Shown here: positions 24,413 to 33,359 of the stretch, one piece after another
Numbering within the stretch: the stretch's first letter is position 1
How the letters are laid out: each line of letters starts with the position of its first letter
Assembly (NCBI GenBank): GCA_022711665.1
Contig: JAKLEN010000004.1
Span: forward strand, 250,528 to 314,527
Origin: Acidobacteriota bacterium
GTDB taxonomy: Bacteria > Acidobacteriota > Aminicenantia > Aminicenantales > Saccharicenantaceae
Direction: 5' to 3'
Length of the DNA stretch: 64,000 nt
Translations under genes and position numbers: made by a program
The notes under the pieces: model-generated
Seen by the model: the letters and a program-made list of their open reading frames with translations, nothing else
Told to the model about the DNA's origin: nothing
Databases searched by the model: none

Positions 24413-25426
24413 TCATTGGCCCATCAGCACGGCCGCGGGCCGCAGGGCCGGGACGTTCTGGCAGACGATCCGGATGACGGCCGTCAAGGGGACGGACAGG
24501 ATCATGCCCGGGATGCCCCACAGCCAGCCCCAGAAGAGCAGCGAAAAGAAGACCAGCAGCGGGCTGAGGTCCAGGCCCCTGCCCAGGACCCGCGGCTCGA
24601 TGATTGTGCCCAGGATCTCGTCGATGCCGACCGTGATTACAAGGACGAGGAAAGGCGTCCAGAACGTGCCGAACTGGAAATAGGCGAACCCGACGCGGAG
24701 AACGGTGGCCACGAGCGAGCCGATGTTGGGGATGTAGTTCAGGAGGAAGGCCAGCAGGCCGAAAAGGGCCGCGAAATCGACCCCGAAAAGCGTCAGAACC
24801 AGCCAGACCTCCAGGCCGTTGGCCAGGCTGATCAGGGTCTTCAGGACCAGGTACTTCCGGACCTCCAGATCGATCCGGGCCAGGACGCCCCGGACCCGGC
24901 CGGCGTGGTCGTCGCCGACGGCCTTGGCGATCTTCCTCTCGGCCCGGCCCCGGCCGGCGACGATGACCGCCAGGAAAAGGAAGACCAGGAAGAAGTTGCC
25001 CAGAAAGCCGAAGAACGGGCCGATGGCCTTGACGATGAGGCTGCCGGCTTTGCCGAAATCCAGGCTGCCGAGGGCCGAAGAGACGTCGATCCGGAACGGC
25101 CCTATCCCCTTCTCGAGGAAGCGGCCGATGTCGGCCAGCCGCTCCTGGTACCGGGGCAGCTCGGCCACGAAGGCCTTGCCGCTCGAATAGACGAGGACGC
25201 CGAGGACGCCGAGGACGACGAACATAAGTGCCAGGATGACCAGCACGGCCAAGGGCCGGGGGCAGCGGCAGCGGGTCAGGAGCGTCAGCGCGGGATCGAT
25301 GATGTAGGACAGGAAGACGGCCAGGACGAACGGGACGAGGACCGGCCGGGCCACCTTCAGCACGACGCCGGCGACGAACAGGAGGATGACGGCCAGGCCG
25401 GCCCGGAGATAGCGGTCGTCGTCCAC
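24413..25426 (-). CDS. AI-2E family transporter (PerM/YdiK type)
   Basis: A 337-residue membrane protein with about eight hydrophobic segments and the family signatures PFVLAVFLSYIIDP near residue 32 and LNYIPNIGSLVA near 230. Members include TqsA, linked to autoinducer-2 export, and others with sodium/proton activity, so the substrate is uncertain. It ends 12 bases from DUF6599 and is likely cotranscribed with it. Confidence 0.88.
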   Translation of the reverse strand: MDDDRYLRAGLAVILLFVAGVVLKVARPVLVPFVLAVFLSYIIDPALTLLTRCRCPRPLAVLVILALMFVVLGVLGVLVYSSGKAFVAELPRYQERLADIGRFLEKGIGPFRIDVSSALGSLDFGKAGSLIVKAIGPFFGFLGNFFLVFLFLAVIVAGRGRAERKIAKAVGDDHAGRVRGVLARIDLEVRKYLVLKTLISLANGLEVWLVLTLFGVDFAALFGLLAFLLNYIPNIGSLVATVLRVGFAYFQFGTFWTPFLVLVITVGIDEILGTIIEPRVLGRGLDLSPLLVFFSLLFWGWLWGIPGMILSVPLTAVIRIVCQNVPALRPAAVLMGQ

Positions 25427-25438
25427 TGCGGCTCCGGC

Positions 25439-26377
25439 CTATTTCGGCGCCCGAAGGGCGGCGACGAGGGCCTCCAGCAGGGCCCGGCCGGCCGCCTCGG
25501 ACCCGTCGGGAACGCGCATGGCCCCGCAGATCACGCCGCCGACCCGGTCGATGAAGAGGTGCTGGCCGTAGCGGTTCCGGACGTGGGATCCAGACCCGGC
25601 CTTCTCCACTGCCTGGCCGTCAGCTTTCAGGGCCTCGAGCAGCCTGGCCGTCAGGGCCGCGGCCTCGGCCTCCGAGCCGGCGTCGATGAAGAAGCCCTCG
25701 ATCTCTTGGCCGCCGGAGGCGTAGGCCGCCACGTAGCCGTCGTGGAGGAATTCGTAGCCCAGGAAGTTCTTCTTGATGTAGCGCTGGCTGCGGAGCACCA
25801 GGTCGCGGACGGGAAAGGCCCGGACGAGGGCCGGCACCCCGCCGCCGCCGCTCCCTGCCTTCCGGATGGCCTCGTCGATCCGCCCGCCGGCCCCGGTCAG
25901 GGCCGACTCGGTGTCCGGTCCGAGGCCGAAGGCCAGCATCTTGACGTAGTAGCGGCCCGAAAGGAAGTTCAGGGCCTCGCCCTCGACATAGCCGAGGTCG
26001 CCCAGGCCGACCGGCTTGTTTTCGGGATAGCGCTCGGAGCCGAAGATGCCGAAGGCGTTGACCGGCAGGCCCAGGTCGTAGATCTCCGCCGTCAGGGTGG
26101 CCGCCGTGCCCTTCTTCTCGAAGTCGACGACCAGGAGCTCCCGGAAGTCGTAGCTCAAATAGCTCTCGGCCGCCCCGTTGATGTACTCGAACAGGTTGTC
26201 GGGAAAATAGCTGCGCGGCGCCTCGGTCAGCGTCCAGCCCGGGAGCTCGGGCGCCAGCGCGGCCAGGGCCGGGCTGGCGGCCCTCGTCTGGGCGATCGCG
26301 GCCGCGGGGGCCAGGAGGATGAGGATCGCCAGGACGCGCGCGGCGGACGGAATCCATCTCGATCGGGCGCTTGTCAT
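25439..26377 (-). CDS. DUF6599 family exported protein
   Basis: A 312-residue protein with a signal peptide (about 1-29, ending AIAQ). The mature part matches the DUF6599 style: PDNLFEYINGAAESYLSYDF near the start and the LPVNAFGIFGSERYP block. The function is unknown. GAGGAGG precedes the ATG. It diverges from the DUF362/radical SAM genes and shares their intergenic region, so a joint role is plausible. Confidence 0.8.
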   Translation of the reverse strand: MTSARSRWIPSAARVLAILILLAPAAAIAQTRAASPALAALAPELPGWTLTEAPRSYFPDNLFEYINGAAESYLSYDFRELLVVDFEKKGTAATLTAEIYDLGLPVNAFGIFGSERYPENKPVGLGDLGYVEGEALNFLSGRYYVKMLAFGLGPDTESALTGAGGRIDEAIRKAGSGGGGVPALVRAFPVRDLVLRSQRYIKKNFLGYEFLHDGYVAAYASGGQEIEGFFIDAGSEAEAAALTARLLEALKADGQAVEKAGSGSHVRNRYGQHLFIDRVGGVICGAMRVPDGSEAAGRALLEALVAALRAPK

Positions 26378-26407
26378 GGTCGACCTCCTCGTTCGCGGAT
26401 CACGATT

Positions 26408-26436
26408 ACTATATCGGAGGCCCGGCGCGTTGGCAA
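26408..26436 (-). promoter_or_regulatory. sigma-70 promoter of DUF6599 gene
   Basis: Minus strand TTGCCA, 17 bases, TATAGT, about 30 bases before the ATG at 26377. Confidence 0.65.
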
Positions 26437-26449
26437 GCCGCCGCCTCGG

Positions 26450-26478
26450 TTGACAGGTCTCGGCAAATGGCCCATCAT
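26450..26478 (+). promoter_or_regulatory. candidate promoter of DUF362-radical SAM operon
   Basis: A perfect TTGACA, 17 bases, then CATCAT (four of six). It is divergent from the DUF6599 promoter 14 bases away. Confidence 0.45.
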
Positions 26479-26487
26479 GGAAAAGCC

Positions 26488-27384
26488 ATGGCCAAGGCCC
26501 GCGTCGTCGTTGTCAGGTCGGCCCGGGCCTGGACGGCCGCCGGAGATCCCGACCCCGCCGTCATCGACAGGATGTTAGAGCGCGGGCTGGCCTTGACCGG
26601 CGGCGGCCCCGGCACGGCCCCAGCGGCCGCCCTTTTCCGGCCCGGCGACCGGGTGGGCATCAAGGTGAACACCATCGGCGGCCGGGCCATCAGCACCCGG
26701 CCCGAGGTCGCGCTGGCCCTGGCCCGACGCCTGGCCGCGGCCGGCCTGGCGGCCAAGGACATCTTCGTCTGGGACCGGACGACGCGCGAGCTCCGCGACG
26801 CAGGCTACTCCCCCAATGCCGGCCGGAGCGGCGTCCGCGTCCTCGGCACGGACGCCGACGGCCTCGGCTACGGGCCGGAGCTCGTCGTCCACCTCGGCGT
26901 CGGCAGCCTCTTTTCCCGCGTCCTGACCGAGTTGACCACGGCCTCCATCAGCCTGGCCATTCTCAAGGACCACGGCCTGGCCGGGGTGACCGCCGGCATG
27001 AAGAACTATTTCGGGGCCATCCACAATCCCAACAAGTACCACGACAGCCGCTGCGACCCCGCCGTGGCCGAGGTCTTCGACGCGCCGCCGGTCCGGTCGC
27101 GCCATCGGCTGAGCGTCCTCGACGCCCTGACCGTCCAGTTCCACAAGGGCCCGTCCTATCACGCCCGCTGGGCCGCCCGCTACGGCGGCCTCGTCTTCGG
27201 CCTCGACCCGGTGGCCGTCGACCGGGTCGGCTGGGAGATCATCGAGCGGCTCCGGGCCGGGGCCGGCTTGCCGACCCTCGAGGCGGAAGGCCGGGCGCCG
27301 GGCTACCTGCGGACGGCCGAGCGGCTGGGCCTGGGAACGTTCGATCTCGCGGCCATCGAGACGATCGAGGAGGACGAGCCTTGA
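26488..27384 (+). CDS. DUF362 domain protein
   Basis: A 298-residue protein of the DUF362 family. The core block VGIKVNTIGGRAISTRPEVALALA and the later LAILKDHGLAGVTAGMKNYFGA are typical. No ferredoxin-type cysteines are present and no signal peptide, although many relatives are exported or fused to 4Fe-4S domains. The function is unknown; a redox or metal role is often suggested. I chose ATG 26488 (GGAAAAG upstream) over 26467. Its end overlaps the radical SAM start (TTGA). Confidence 0.82.
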   Translation: MAKARVVVVRSARAWTAAGDPDPAVIDRMLERGLALTGGGPGTAPAAALFRPGDRVGIKVNTIGGRAISTRPEVALALARRLAAAGLAAKDIFVWDRTTRELRDAGYSPNAGRSGVRVLGTDADGLGYGPELVVHLGVGSLFSRVLTELTTASISLAILKDHGLAGVTAGMKNYFGAIHNPNKYHDSRCDPAVAEVFDAPPVRSRHRLSVLDALTVQFHKGPSYHARWAARYGGLVFGLDPVAVDRVGWEIIERLRAGAGLPTLEAEGRAPGYLRTAERLGLGTFDLAAIETIEEDEP

Positions 27385-28502
27385 ACCGGCGCGGCTTTTT
27401 CCGCGGCGCGGCCGGGGCCGGCCTGGTCCTGGGCGGCGGCCTGCCGGCGATCGGCCGGAGGCTCTGCGCCGCTGCCGCCGGCCCCAACCTCTCCCGCGTC
27501 GAGGCGCGTCATTATGTCAAGCTGCCGGACCGGGAGATCGAATGCCGGCTCTGCCCGCGCTTCTGCCGCCTCGGCGACAAGGAGCGGGGCTATTGCGGCG
27601 TCCGCGAGAACGTCGGCGGAACGTATTATTCCCTGGTCTACGGCAAAGTTTGCAGCCTCAACGTGGATCCCATCGAGAAGAAGCCCTTCTTCCATTTCCT
27701 GCCGGGAGCGACGGCCCTCTCGCTGGCCACGGCGGGCTGCAACGTCAACTGCAAGTTCTGCCAGAACTGGGAGATCTCCCAGGTCCGGCCGGAGCAGGTC
27801 GAGGCCTACGATCTTTCGCCCGAGGACGCCGCCGCCCGGGCCGCCGGCTCCGGCTGCCCGGCGATCGCCTACACCTACACCGAGCCGACCGTTTTCTTCG
27901 AGTACATGGTTGACACGGCCGTGAGGGCCCGCCGTCGCGGGATCCGGAGCGTCGTGGTCACCGGCGGACACATCAACCCCGAGCCGCTGGCCGAGCTCCT
28001 GCAGGTGGTCGACGCGGTCAAGGTCGACCTCAAGGGATTCACCGAGGCATTCTACAGGTCGTACGTGCGCGGCGCCCTCAAGCCCGTCCTGGAGACCATC
28101 CGGACCGTGGCCGGATCCAAGGTCTGGCTGGAGATCGTCGTCCTGGTCATCCCCACGCTCAACGACGACCCGGCGACAATCCGGGAGATGTGCCGCTGGA
28201 TCCGGAGCGAGGCCGGTGACCGAGTCCCGGTCCATTTCTCGCGCTTCCAGCCGATGTATCTGGTCCGGAACCTGCCGCCGACGCCCGTCTCGACGCTCGT
28301 CGCCGCCAAGCGGATCGCCCTCGAGGAGGGCCTGCGCTTCGTCTACGTGGGCAATGTCCCCGGCCACGAAGCCGAGAATACTTTCTGTCCCGGCTGCGGC
28401 CGGGAAGTCATCTCCCGGTTCGGGTTCACGATCAAGGCCATGCGGATGAAGAAGGGCCGGTGCGAGTCATGCGGCACGCCGATCCCGGGGATCTGGGCCT
28501 GA
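27381..28502 (+). CDS. radical SAM enzyme, AmrS-like, with twin-arginine leader
   Basis: A 373-residue radical SAM enzyme. The SAM [4Fe-4S] motif CNVNCKFC is at Cys120, 124 and 127. An N-terminal cysteine set (C55, C58, C62, C72) and two C-terminal CxxC pairs (CPGC, CESC) suggest extra metal sites. This layout fits the AmmeMemoRadiSam-system / PflA-like family. It begins with a Tat-like leader (NRRGFFRGAAGAGLVLGGG), unexpected for an enzyme that needs cytoplasmic SAM and reductant. It starts at TTG, coupled to DUF362. Confidence 0.86.
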   Translation: MNRRGFFRGAAGAGLVLGGGLPAIGRRLCAAAAGPNLSRVEARHYVKLPDREIECRLCPRFCRLGDKERGYCGVRENVGGTYYSLVYGKVCSLNVDPIEKKPFFHFLPGATALSLATAGCNVNCKFCQNWEISQVRPEQVEAYDLSPEDAAARAAGSGCPAIAYTYTEPTVFFEYMVDTAVRARRRGIRSVVVTGGHINPEPLAELLQVVDAVKVDLKGFTEAFYRSYVRGALKPVLETIRTVAGSKVWLEIVVLVIPTLNDDPATIREMCRWIRSEAGDRVPVHFSRFQPMYLVRNLPPTPVSTLVAAKRIALEEGLRFVYVGNVPGHEAENTFCPGCGREVISRFGFTIKAMRMKKGRCESCGTPIPGIWA

Positions 28503-30640
28503 AGCCCTGGCTGCCGCCCTTCCTCCTGGGCTTCCTGGCCACGGCCTGCCAGGCCTATCTCCTCCGGGAGTTCGGCGCCGAATTCTACGGCAACGAGCTC
28601 ACCTTCGGCCTGTTCCTCGGCTGCTGGCTCCTCTGGGGCGGGATCGGGAGCCTGGTCCGGCCGCGCCGGGCGGCGGTTCCGGCGGGCCCCGGTCTGGCCG
28701 GCCTCTACGGCCTGGTACTCGTCCTCTTCGCCGTCGCGCTGGCCGTCCTGAGGTTCTCCCACAGGCTCCTGGGACTCCTCCCGGCCGAGCTGACAGGCCT
28801 CGTTCCCGCCCTCGGATTCGCCTTCCTGCTGGGGCTTCTCCTGAACTTCCCGCTGGGGCGCGGCTTCACCCTGAACGCCCGGCTCCTCGGAGGCGACGTT
28901 CCGACGGTCTACATCCTCGAATCGGCCGGGGCCGCGGCGGCCGGCCTGATCGTCAGCTTCGGCCTGGTCCCTCGCCTCTCGAATTGGCGGGGAGCGGCCA
29001 TCGTCTCGGCGGCCGCGGCCCTGGTCATCCTGTCCGGCATGAAGCCGGGCCGGCGGCGGGTCTTCGCCGTCCTGGCCCTCGTCCTGGCCGCCGGGCTGGC
29101 CGCCTTCGATCTCCGCAGCCAGAAGGCGGCCTGGGCCCCTCTCCGGTTGGTCGACTCCCAGGATACCCCCTACGGCAAGCTGCAGGTCGTCCGCAACGAA
29201 GAGCAGGCCACGTTCTTCGACAACGGCCAGGCCGTCTTCTCCCATCCCGACCCGGGAGCCGCCGAGGAGGCGGTCCACTTCGCCCTGCTGCAGCGCCAGG
29301 GGCCGCGCGCGGTCCTCCTTGTCGGCGGCGGGGCCGGCGGCGGGGCGACCGAGGCCCTGAAGCACGCCGGCGTCCGCGTCGATTGCGTCGAGCTCGACCC
29401 GGCGGTCATCCGGCTGGCCGGGAAGTACCTGACCGGTCCCGACCGGGCGGCTCTCGACGACCCCCGCGTCCGCATCTTCATCCGCGACGGCCGGGCCTTC
29501 GTCGCCGGGCCAGGCGATCGCTACGACGCCATCCTCCTCAATCTACCCGAGCCGGCCACGGCCCAGGTCAACCGCTACTACACCCGCGAGTTCTTCGCCG
29601 AGGCCCGGGCCCGGCTCTCGCCGGACGGCGTTCTCGGCTTCGTCGTGCCCTCGGCCGAGAACTACATCAGCGCTCCGCTCGGCGAATTCCTGAGCTCGAT
29701 CGCGGCGACGCTCCGGGGCGTCTTCCCCAACGTCCGGGCCGTCCCCGGGGAACATTGCGTCTTCCTGGCTTCCGCGGGGCCGCTGTCGCTCGACCCGGCC
29801 GCGCTCTCGGCCTCCATCGAACGGCGGGGGCTCGACCTGCGGACCCTGAACCCCGGCAGCCTGGCGGCCCGTCTCGATCCGGCCCGCGTCGAATACCTGG
29901 CCCGCAAGCTCGCCGGCCCGGGAGCCAGGATCAACCGCGATCTAGTCCCGGCCAGCTATTATTTCCACTCGATCCTCTGGGCCAGCCAGTTCCGCGGGGT
30001 CGAGTCGCGGATCCTTAGGGCCGCGGCCAAGGTCGCCCCTGGCTGGATCCTGGATGCGCCCCTGGCCCTCTGCGCGATCGGGCTGGCCGTCCTGGCGGCA
30101 TTGCGGAGGCGCTCGCCGGCCCGCTTCCTTGTCCCCGTCGCGGTCATGGGCTTCACCACCATGGCCGTGGAGCTGGCCGTTTTCGTCGCCTTCCAGGCCC
30201 GCTTCGGCTCCGTCTACGGCAAGGTGCCGCTCCTCCTGGCCCTGTTCATGGCCGGGGTCGTACTCGGAGCCGTCGCGGCCCGGGCCCGCAGGCGGCCGGG
30301 AGGCTTCGAGCTGGCCGCGGTCCAGGGAGCGTTCGCCCTCCTCCTTCTGCCGACGCTCCGGATCATCGGCGGGACCGGGGGCCAGGCCGGACCGTTCGCC
30401 GTCCTCTTCGGCTTCGGCGGCCTGGGCGGGTACCTCTTCGTCGCCTCCAACAGGAGGCTCCTGGTCGGGACGCCCCATGCCGGCTTGGCGTACGGGATCG
30501 ATCTGCTGGCCTCGTTCACCGGCGTCGTCCTGGCCTCGGCCCTGATCATCCCTCTTTATGGCATCCCCGCCCTGATCCTCCGGCTGGCCGTCCTCAACGG
30601 TCTGTCGTTCCTCTACGTCGTCTTCTCGCCCCGCCGTTGA
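28469..30640 (+). CDS. polytopic membrane spermidine-synthase-like protein
   Basis: About 723 residues: six or so membrane helices at the N-terminus (to about 215), a soluble methyltransferase-like domain (about 225-520), and a second helical block (about 530-723). The soluble part carries the SAM/dcSAM-type motif LLVGGGAGGGATEALKHAG, then VDCVELDPAVI and DGRAFVAG, as in polyamine synthases. Such membrane fusions rarely have proven activity. The start is ATG 28469 (GTG 28460 possible), inside the 3' end of the radical SAM gene. Confidence 0.8.
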   Translation: MRHADPGDLGLKPWLPPFLLGFLATACQAYLLREFGAEFYGNELTFGLFLGCWLLWGGIGSLVRPRRAAVPAGPGLAGLYGLVLVLFAVALAVLRFSHRLLGLLPAELTGLVPALGFAFLLGLLLNFPLGRGFTLNARLLGGDVPTVYILESAGAAAAGLIVSFGLVPRLSNWRGAAIVSAAAALVILSGMKPGRRRVFAVLALVLAAGLAAFDLRSQKAAWAPLRLVDSQDTPYGKLQVVRNEEQATFFDNGQAVFSHPDPGAAEEAVHFALLQRQGPRAVLLVGGGAGGGATEALKHAGVRVDCVELDPAVIRLAGKYLTGPDRAALDDPRVRIFIRDGRAFVAGPGDRYDAILLNLPEPATAQVNRYYTREFFAEARARLSPDGVLGFVVPSAENYISAPLGEFLSSIAATLRGVFPNVRAVPGEHCVFLASAGPLSLDPAALSASIERRGLDLRTLNPGSLAARLDPARVEYLARKLAGPGARINRDLVPASYYFHSILWASQFRGVESRILRAAAKVAPGWILDAPLALCAIGLAVLAALRRRSPARFLVPVAVMGFTTMAVELAVFVAFQARFGSVYGKVPLLLALFMAGVVLGAVAARARRRPGGFELAAVQGAFALLLLPTLRIIGGTGGQAGPFAVLFGFGGLGGYLFVASNRRLLVGTPHAGLAYGIDLLASFTGVVLASALIIPLYGIPALILRLAVLNGLSFLYVVFSPRR

Positions 30641-30747
30641 CCGGTCCGTGCCGGTCACCGCGCCCGGCGGGGCCCGGCGCTCCGTCAGGGGCCCTTCGAC
30701 CGCGTCTTCGCGGCCGTGTAACGCTTCGGAGCCGAGCGGGATTGTAA

Positions 30748-30753
30748 TATAAT
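30748..30753 (+). promoter_or_regulatory. -10 box of TonB-like gene
   Basis: TATAAT fifteen bases before the ATG at 30768; no clear -35. The leader would be about 8 bases. Confidence 0.4.
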
Positions 30754-30767
30754 GGACCGGATTATCC

Positions 30768-31730
30768 ATGTTCGAGGATTCGTTCGTTTCGTCCAAGCCG
30801 GGTAAGCCGCGCTCGCGCGACCGGATCGCCGGCCTCCTCGTTACGGTGGCGGTCCATGTCGTCCTCGGCCTGGTCGTCTATTTCGGACGGGTCACGGTCA
30901 AGATCTTCCCTTCCCCCTACGAAGAGGTCCGCAGCGTCGTCCTGGTTCCGCCCCTCAAGGCGGCCGTCCCTAAGATCGTCGGCGGACGGGGCCTGGCCGA
31001 GATCCCTGGCGGGACGCCGGGCGCTCCGGGCCCGGCGGCCGGCGGCGGAGCCGGGCCGGCCGATCGGACCGCCGCGGCGGAAGAAGCCGGGGCCGGCGAG
31101 CCGGCCGGAGGCGCTGAAGGCCCCGCGCCCGGCGCTCCCGGATCCGGCTGGCTGACCCCCCCGCCCGGTTCGGGCTCGGCCATTCCCTCCCTATCCTCGA
31201 AATTCCGCGAGTCCCTGGCCGTGCGCGGCCGGTCGTCCCTGACCATCCCTCTCGCTCCCCCGGGAACGCCGCCCGGCCCCGCCTCCGTCGCCGGCGGCGC
31301 CCCCCTGCCGGATTTCTCCCGCTACGAGCCCGGCGTCTACGGCGCCGGCGGCCCGGCCGGCTATGGCCGGGGCCGCGGCCGGGGGGGACGGGGAGGAGGC
31401 GGCGGAGGCGGCCAGCGGGTCGGGATATCGATCCCTCTCAAGGGCTACGACCTGCTGCCCTGGGCCACCAAGGTCGTCGACAGCCTGCAGGTCAACTGGA
31501 TGCTGCCCTCAGCCCCCGAGGTGCCCGAAGGCGCCAAGATCGGCATGATCGTGGTCATCAAGAAGACCGGCCAGCTCGATTCGATAGAGATCATAGAGGG
31601 GACGAGCATCGAGGCCCTGGATCGGGCCGCCCTCGACGCCCTCCGGGTCACGCTCCCCTTCCCCGCCCTGCCGGCCGACTTCCCCGGCGACCTTCTCGAG
31701 ATCACCTTCGAGTTCGTCTACAATGATTAA
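30768..31730 (+). CDS. TonB-family energy transducer
   Basis: A 320-residue protein with one N-terminal membrane helix (about 22-40), a long Gly/Pro/Ala-rich periplasmic region including a GRGRGRGGRGGGGGGG run, and a C-terminal TonB domain (about 235-320: VVIKKTGQLDSIEIIEGTSI ... LDRAALDAL). It should pass proton-motive energy to outer-membrane receptors, but no ExbB/ExbD or receptor lies nearby. The Gly/Arg run is unusual for TonB linkers, which are normally Pro/Lys or Pro/Glu. Confidence 0.82.
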   Translation: MFEDSFVSSKPGKPRSRDRIAGLLVTVAVHVVLGLVVYFGRVTVKIFPSPYEEVRSVVLVPPLKAAVPKIVGGRGLAEIPGGTPGAPGPAAGGGAGPADRTAAAEEAGAGEPAGGAEGPAPGAPGSGWLTPPPGSGSAIPSLSSKFRESLAVRGRSSLTIPLAPPGTPPGPASVAGGAPLPDFSRYEPGVYGAGGPAGYGRGRGRGGRGGGGGGGQRVGISIPLKGYDLLPWATKVVDSLQVNWMLPSAPEVPEGAKIGMIVVIKKTGQLDSIEIIEGTSIEALDRAALDALRVTLPFPALPADFPGDLLEITFEFVYND

Positions 31731-32799
31731 GCGCATCACGGCGGCCCTGGTCCTCGTCCTGGCTGCGGCCGCCGTCCTGCGGGCCGATTGGAAATCCGAG
31801 CTGAACTCCCGCCTCGGCCCCGACCGCGATTACCGCGGGGCCTGGCTTTTGCTGAACGGGGCGCTCCCGACGCTCCCGGCCGAGGACAAGCAGGCCGCGG
31901 CCTTCATCCTGCCCTATCTGGCCGCCCGCTGCGGCGAGCTCAAGGCCGAAAAGGACCTGAGCGCCGACTATTTCGAGACCTACCAGGATAACGATCCCGA
32001 TCTCGGCTTCCTCAACGCCGGCCCGCTCTACGAGCTTCTCGCTTTTTGGGCCCGCTGGAAGCGGAGCTATCCCCTGGTCTCGGGCGTCACCCTGCTCTCG
32101 TATTCGAGGACCCCGGCCACGGGCCTCCCCGCATCGGTCGACATCGGTCTCGATCTCCTGAACGAGGCCCTCTACCGGATCTCCCTCGGCCCCTACGTCC
32201 TGGAGGGCGGGCAGTGGTCGAAGGGCTTCCACATCCTGACTATACCTCTGAGCGGACTGTTCAATCGCTCCGATACCTACGAGTTCATCCTGGACCTCAA
32301 GGCCGGTGACGTCATCTGCCGGCGGCCCATCCGGTTGCGCATCGAGATCGCCGACGTCGGCCCGGCCCCCGTCGCCAGGCGGGAGGACTTCCTGGCCGCC
32401 CCGCCGCGCGTACCGCTCCGGCCGATCCGCGAGGGTGAGATCTCGCTCTACATCGACGGCCGGCTCGTCCTGAAAAGCCGCAAGATCGCCGCCCGGGCCT
32501 CCTCCTTCTCCTTCCCCCTGGGCGGACCCCTGCTGCCCGGCCAGAAACCCTACATGCCGCCCCCCCGGACCGACCCGATCATGAGCGGCGTCAACATCCT
32601 CGACGCCCTGGCCCTGGCCTACAAGACCATCAAGGACATGGTGGCCAAGAAGCCGCCCAAGCCCGCGGCCCCGTCCTACCAGAAGGTCAGCAGCCTGTCC
32701 TTCGCCTATTCGCGGACGATCTCGGCCGACCAGACGGTCTCGGCCCGGGCCTCCATCTCGCTGCCGCCGTCCCGGGCCGTCATCCTCGACGAAGAATGA
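31723..32799 (+). CDS. secreted protein of unknown function
   Basis: A 358-residue protein with a signal peptide (about 1-21, LVLVLAAAAVLRA). The mature part is mixed alpha/beta; it has a conserved-looking SDTYEFILDLKAGDVICRRPI block and a Pro-rich stretch around 270-285. No known family recognised. The ATG lies inside the end of the TonB-like gene (8-base overlap), so the two are coupled and may work together at the envelope. Confidence 0.75.
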   Translation: MIKRITAALVLVLAAAAVLRADWKSELNSRLGPDRDYRGAWLLLNGALPTLPAEDKQAAAFILPYLAARCGELKAEKDLSADYFETYQDNDPDLGFLNAGPLYELLAFWARWKRSYPLVSGVTLLSYSRTPATGLPASVDIGLDLLNEALYRISLGPYVLEGGQWSKGFHILTIPLSGLFNRSDTYEFILDLKAGDVICRRPIRLRIEIADVGPAPVARREDFLAAPPRVPLRPIREGEISLYIDGRLVLKSRKIAARASSFSFPLGGPLLPGQKPYMPPPRTDPIMSGVNILDALALAYKTIKDMVAKKPPKPAAPSYQKVSSLSFAYSRTISADQTVSARASISLPPSRAVILDEE

Positions 32800-32805
32800 C
32801 CGGGA

Positions 32806-32835
32806 TTGACTTCGGCCCCGGGCCTCTGATATATC
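32806..32835 (+). promoter_or_regulatory. candidate promoter of PilZ gene
   Basis: TTGACT, 18 bases, TATATC, with the same ATTGACTTCGGCC context as the nfeD promoter. Confidence 0.55.
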
Positions 32836-32915
32836 TCTGATCGGCGCGGGATGTCCGGAACGGCGTCTCGCGCGCCAGGCCCGCGACGGCGGACCGAAAC
32901 AACGGGAGGATCCAG

Positions 32916-33350
32916 ATGGGCGACAAGGCCGTGGAAAAGAGGCTCTGCCAGAGGTTCCGGATCGCCGGGGCGACCGTGTCCTACCGCGTCGTGCGCCTTT
33001 TCTCGTCCGGGTCCGGCACCGACGAGGAGTTTTGCCCGGTCCTCGATCTCAGCCGCGGCGGCGTCCGCTTCCTGACCCAGAAGCCCCTGAAGTTCAAGTC
33101 CCGCATCCGGATACAGCTCACGGTGCCCGGCGAACGGGCGCCCCTCGATCTCTGCGGCCGGGTGCGCTGGTCGACTTTCAACACCGGCAAGAGCTATAAA
33201 TACCAGGCCGGCGTCCAGTTCCATCCCTACGGGCTGGAGAAGGGCCAGAACGCGCCGCAGACGCTGACCCGGATCGTGGCCCTGGAGACGAAATTCGTGG
33301 AGCCCGAGAACCCGGTCGGCCCGACCGAAGGCGGCGGACCCGTCGCCTGA
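32916..33350 (+). CDS. PilZ domain protein
   Basis: A 144-residue PilZ protein with intact c-di-GMP motifs: RLCQR for RxxxR near residue 9 and DLSRGG near 44. A C-terminal tail of about 40 residues follows the barrel. GGGAGG lies seven bases before the ATG. It is probably a c-di-GMP effector. It stands alone, converging on glyS, and unlike the 13-15 kb group it is a standard family member. Confidence 0.88.
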   Translation: MGDKAVEKRLCQRFRIAGATVSYRVVRLFSSGSGTDEEFCPVLDLSRGGVRFLTQKPLKFKSRIRIQLTVPGERAPLDLCGRVRWSTFNTGKSYKYQAGVQFHPYGLEKGQNAPQTLTRIVALETKFVEPENPVGPTEGGGPVA

Positions 33351-33359
33351 TCCGCCGGC

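Noticed and set aside
30641..30747. Small gene or RNA in the gap before the TonB-like gene
   Set aside because: Only short GC-rich inverted fragments; no open frame with a ribosome site and no stable extended fold visible by eye.
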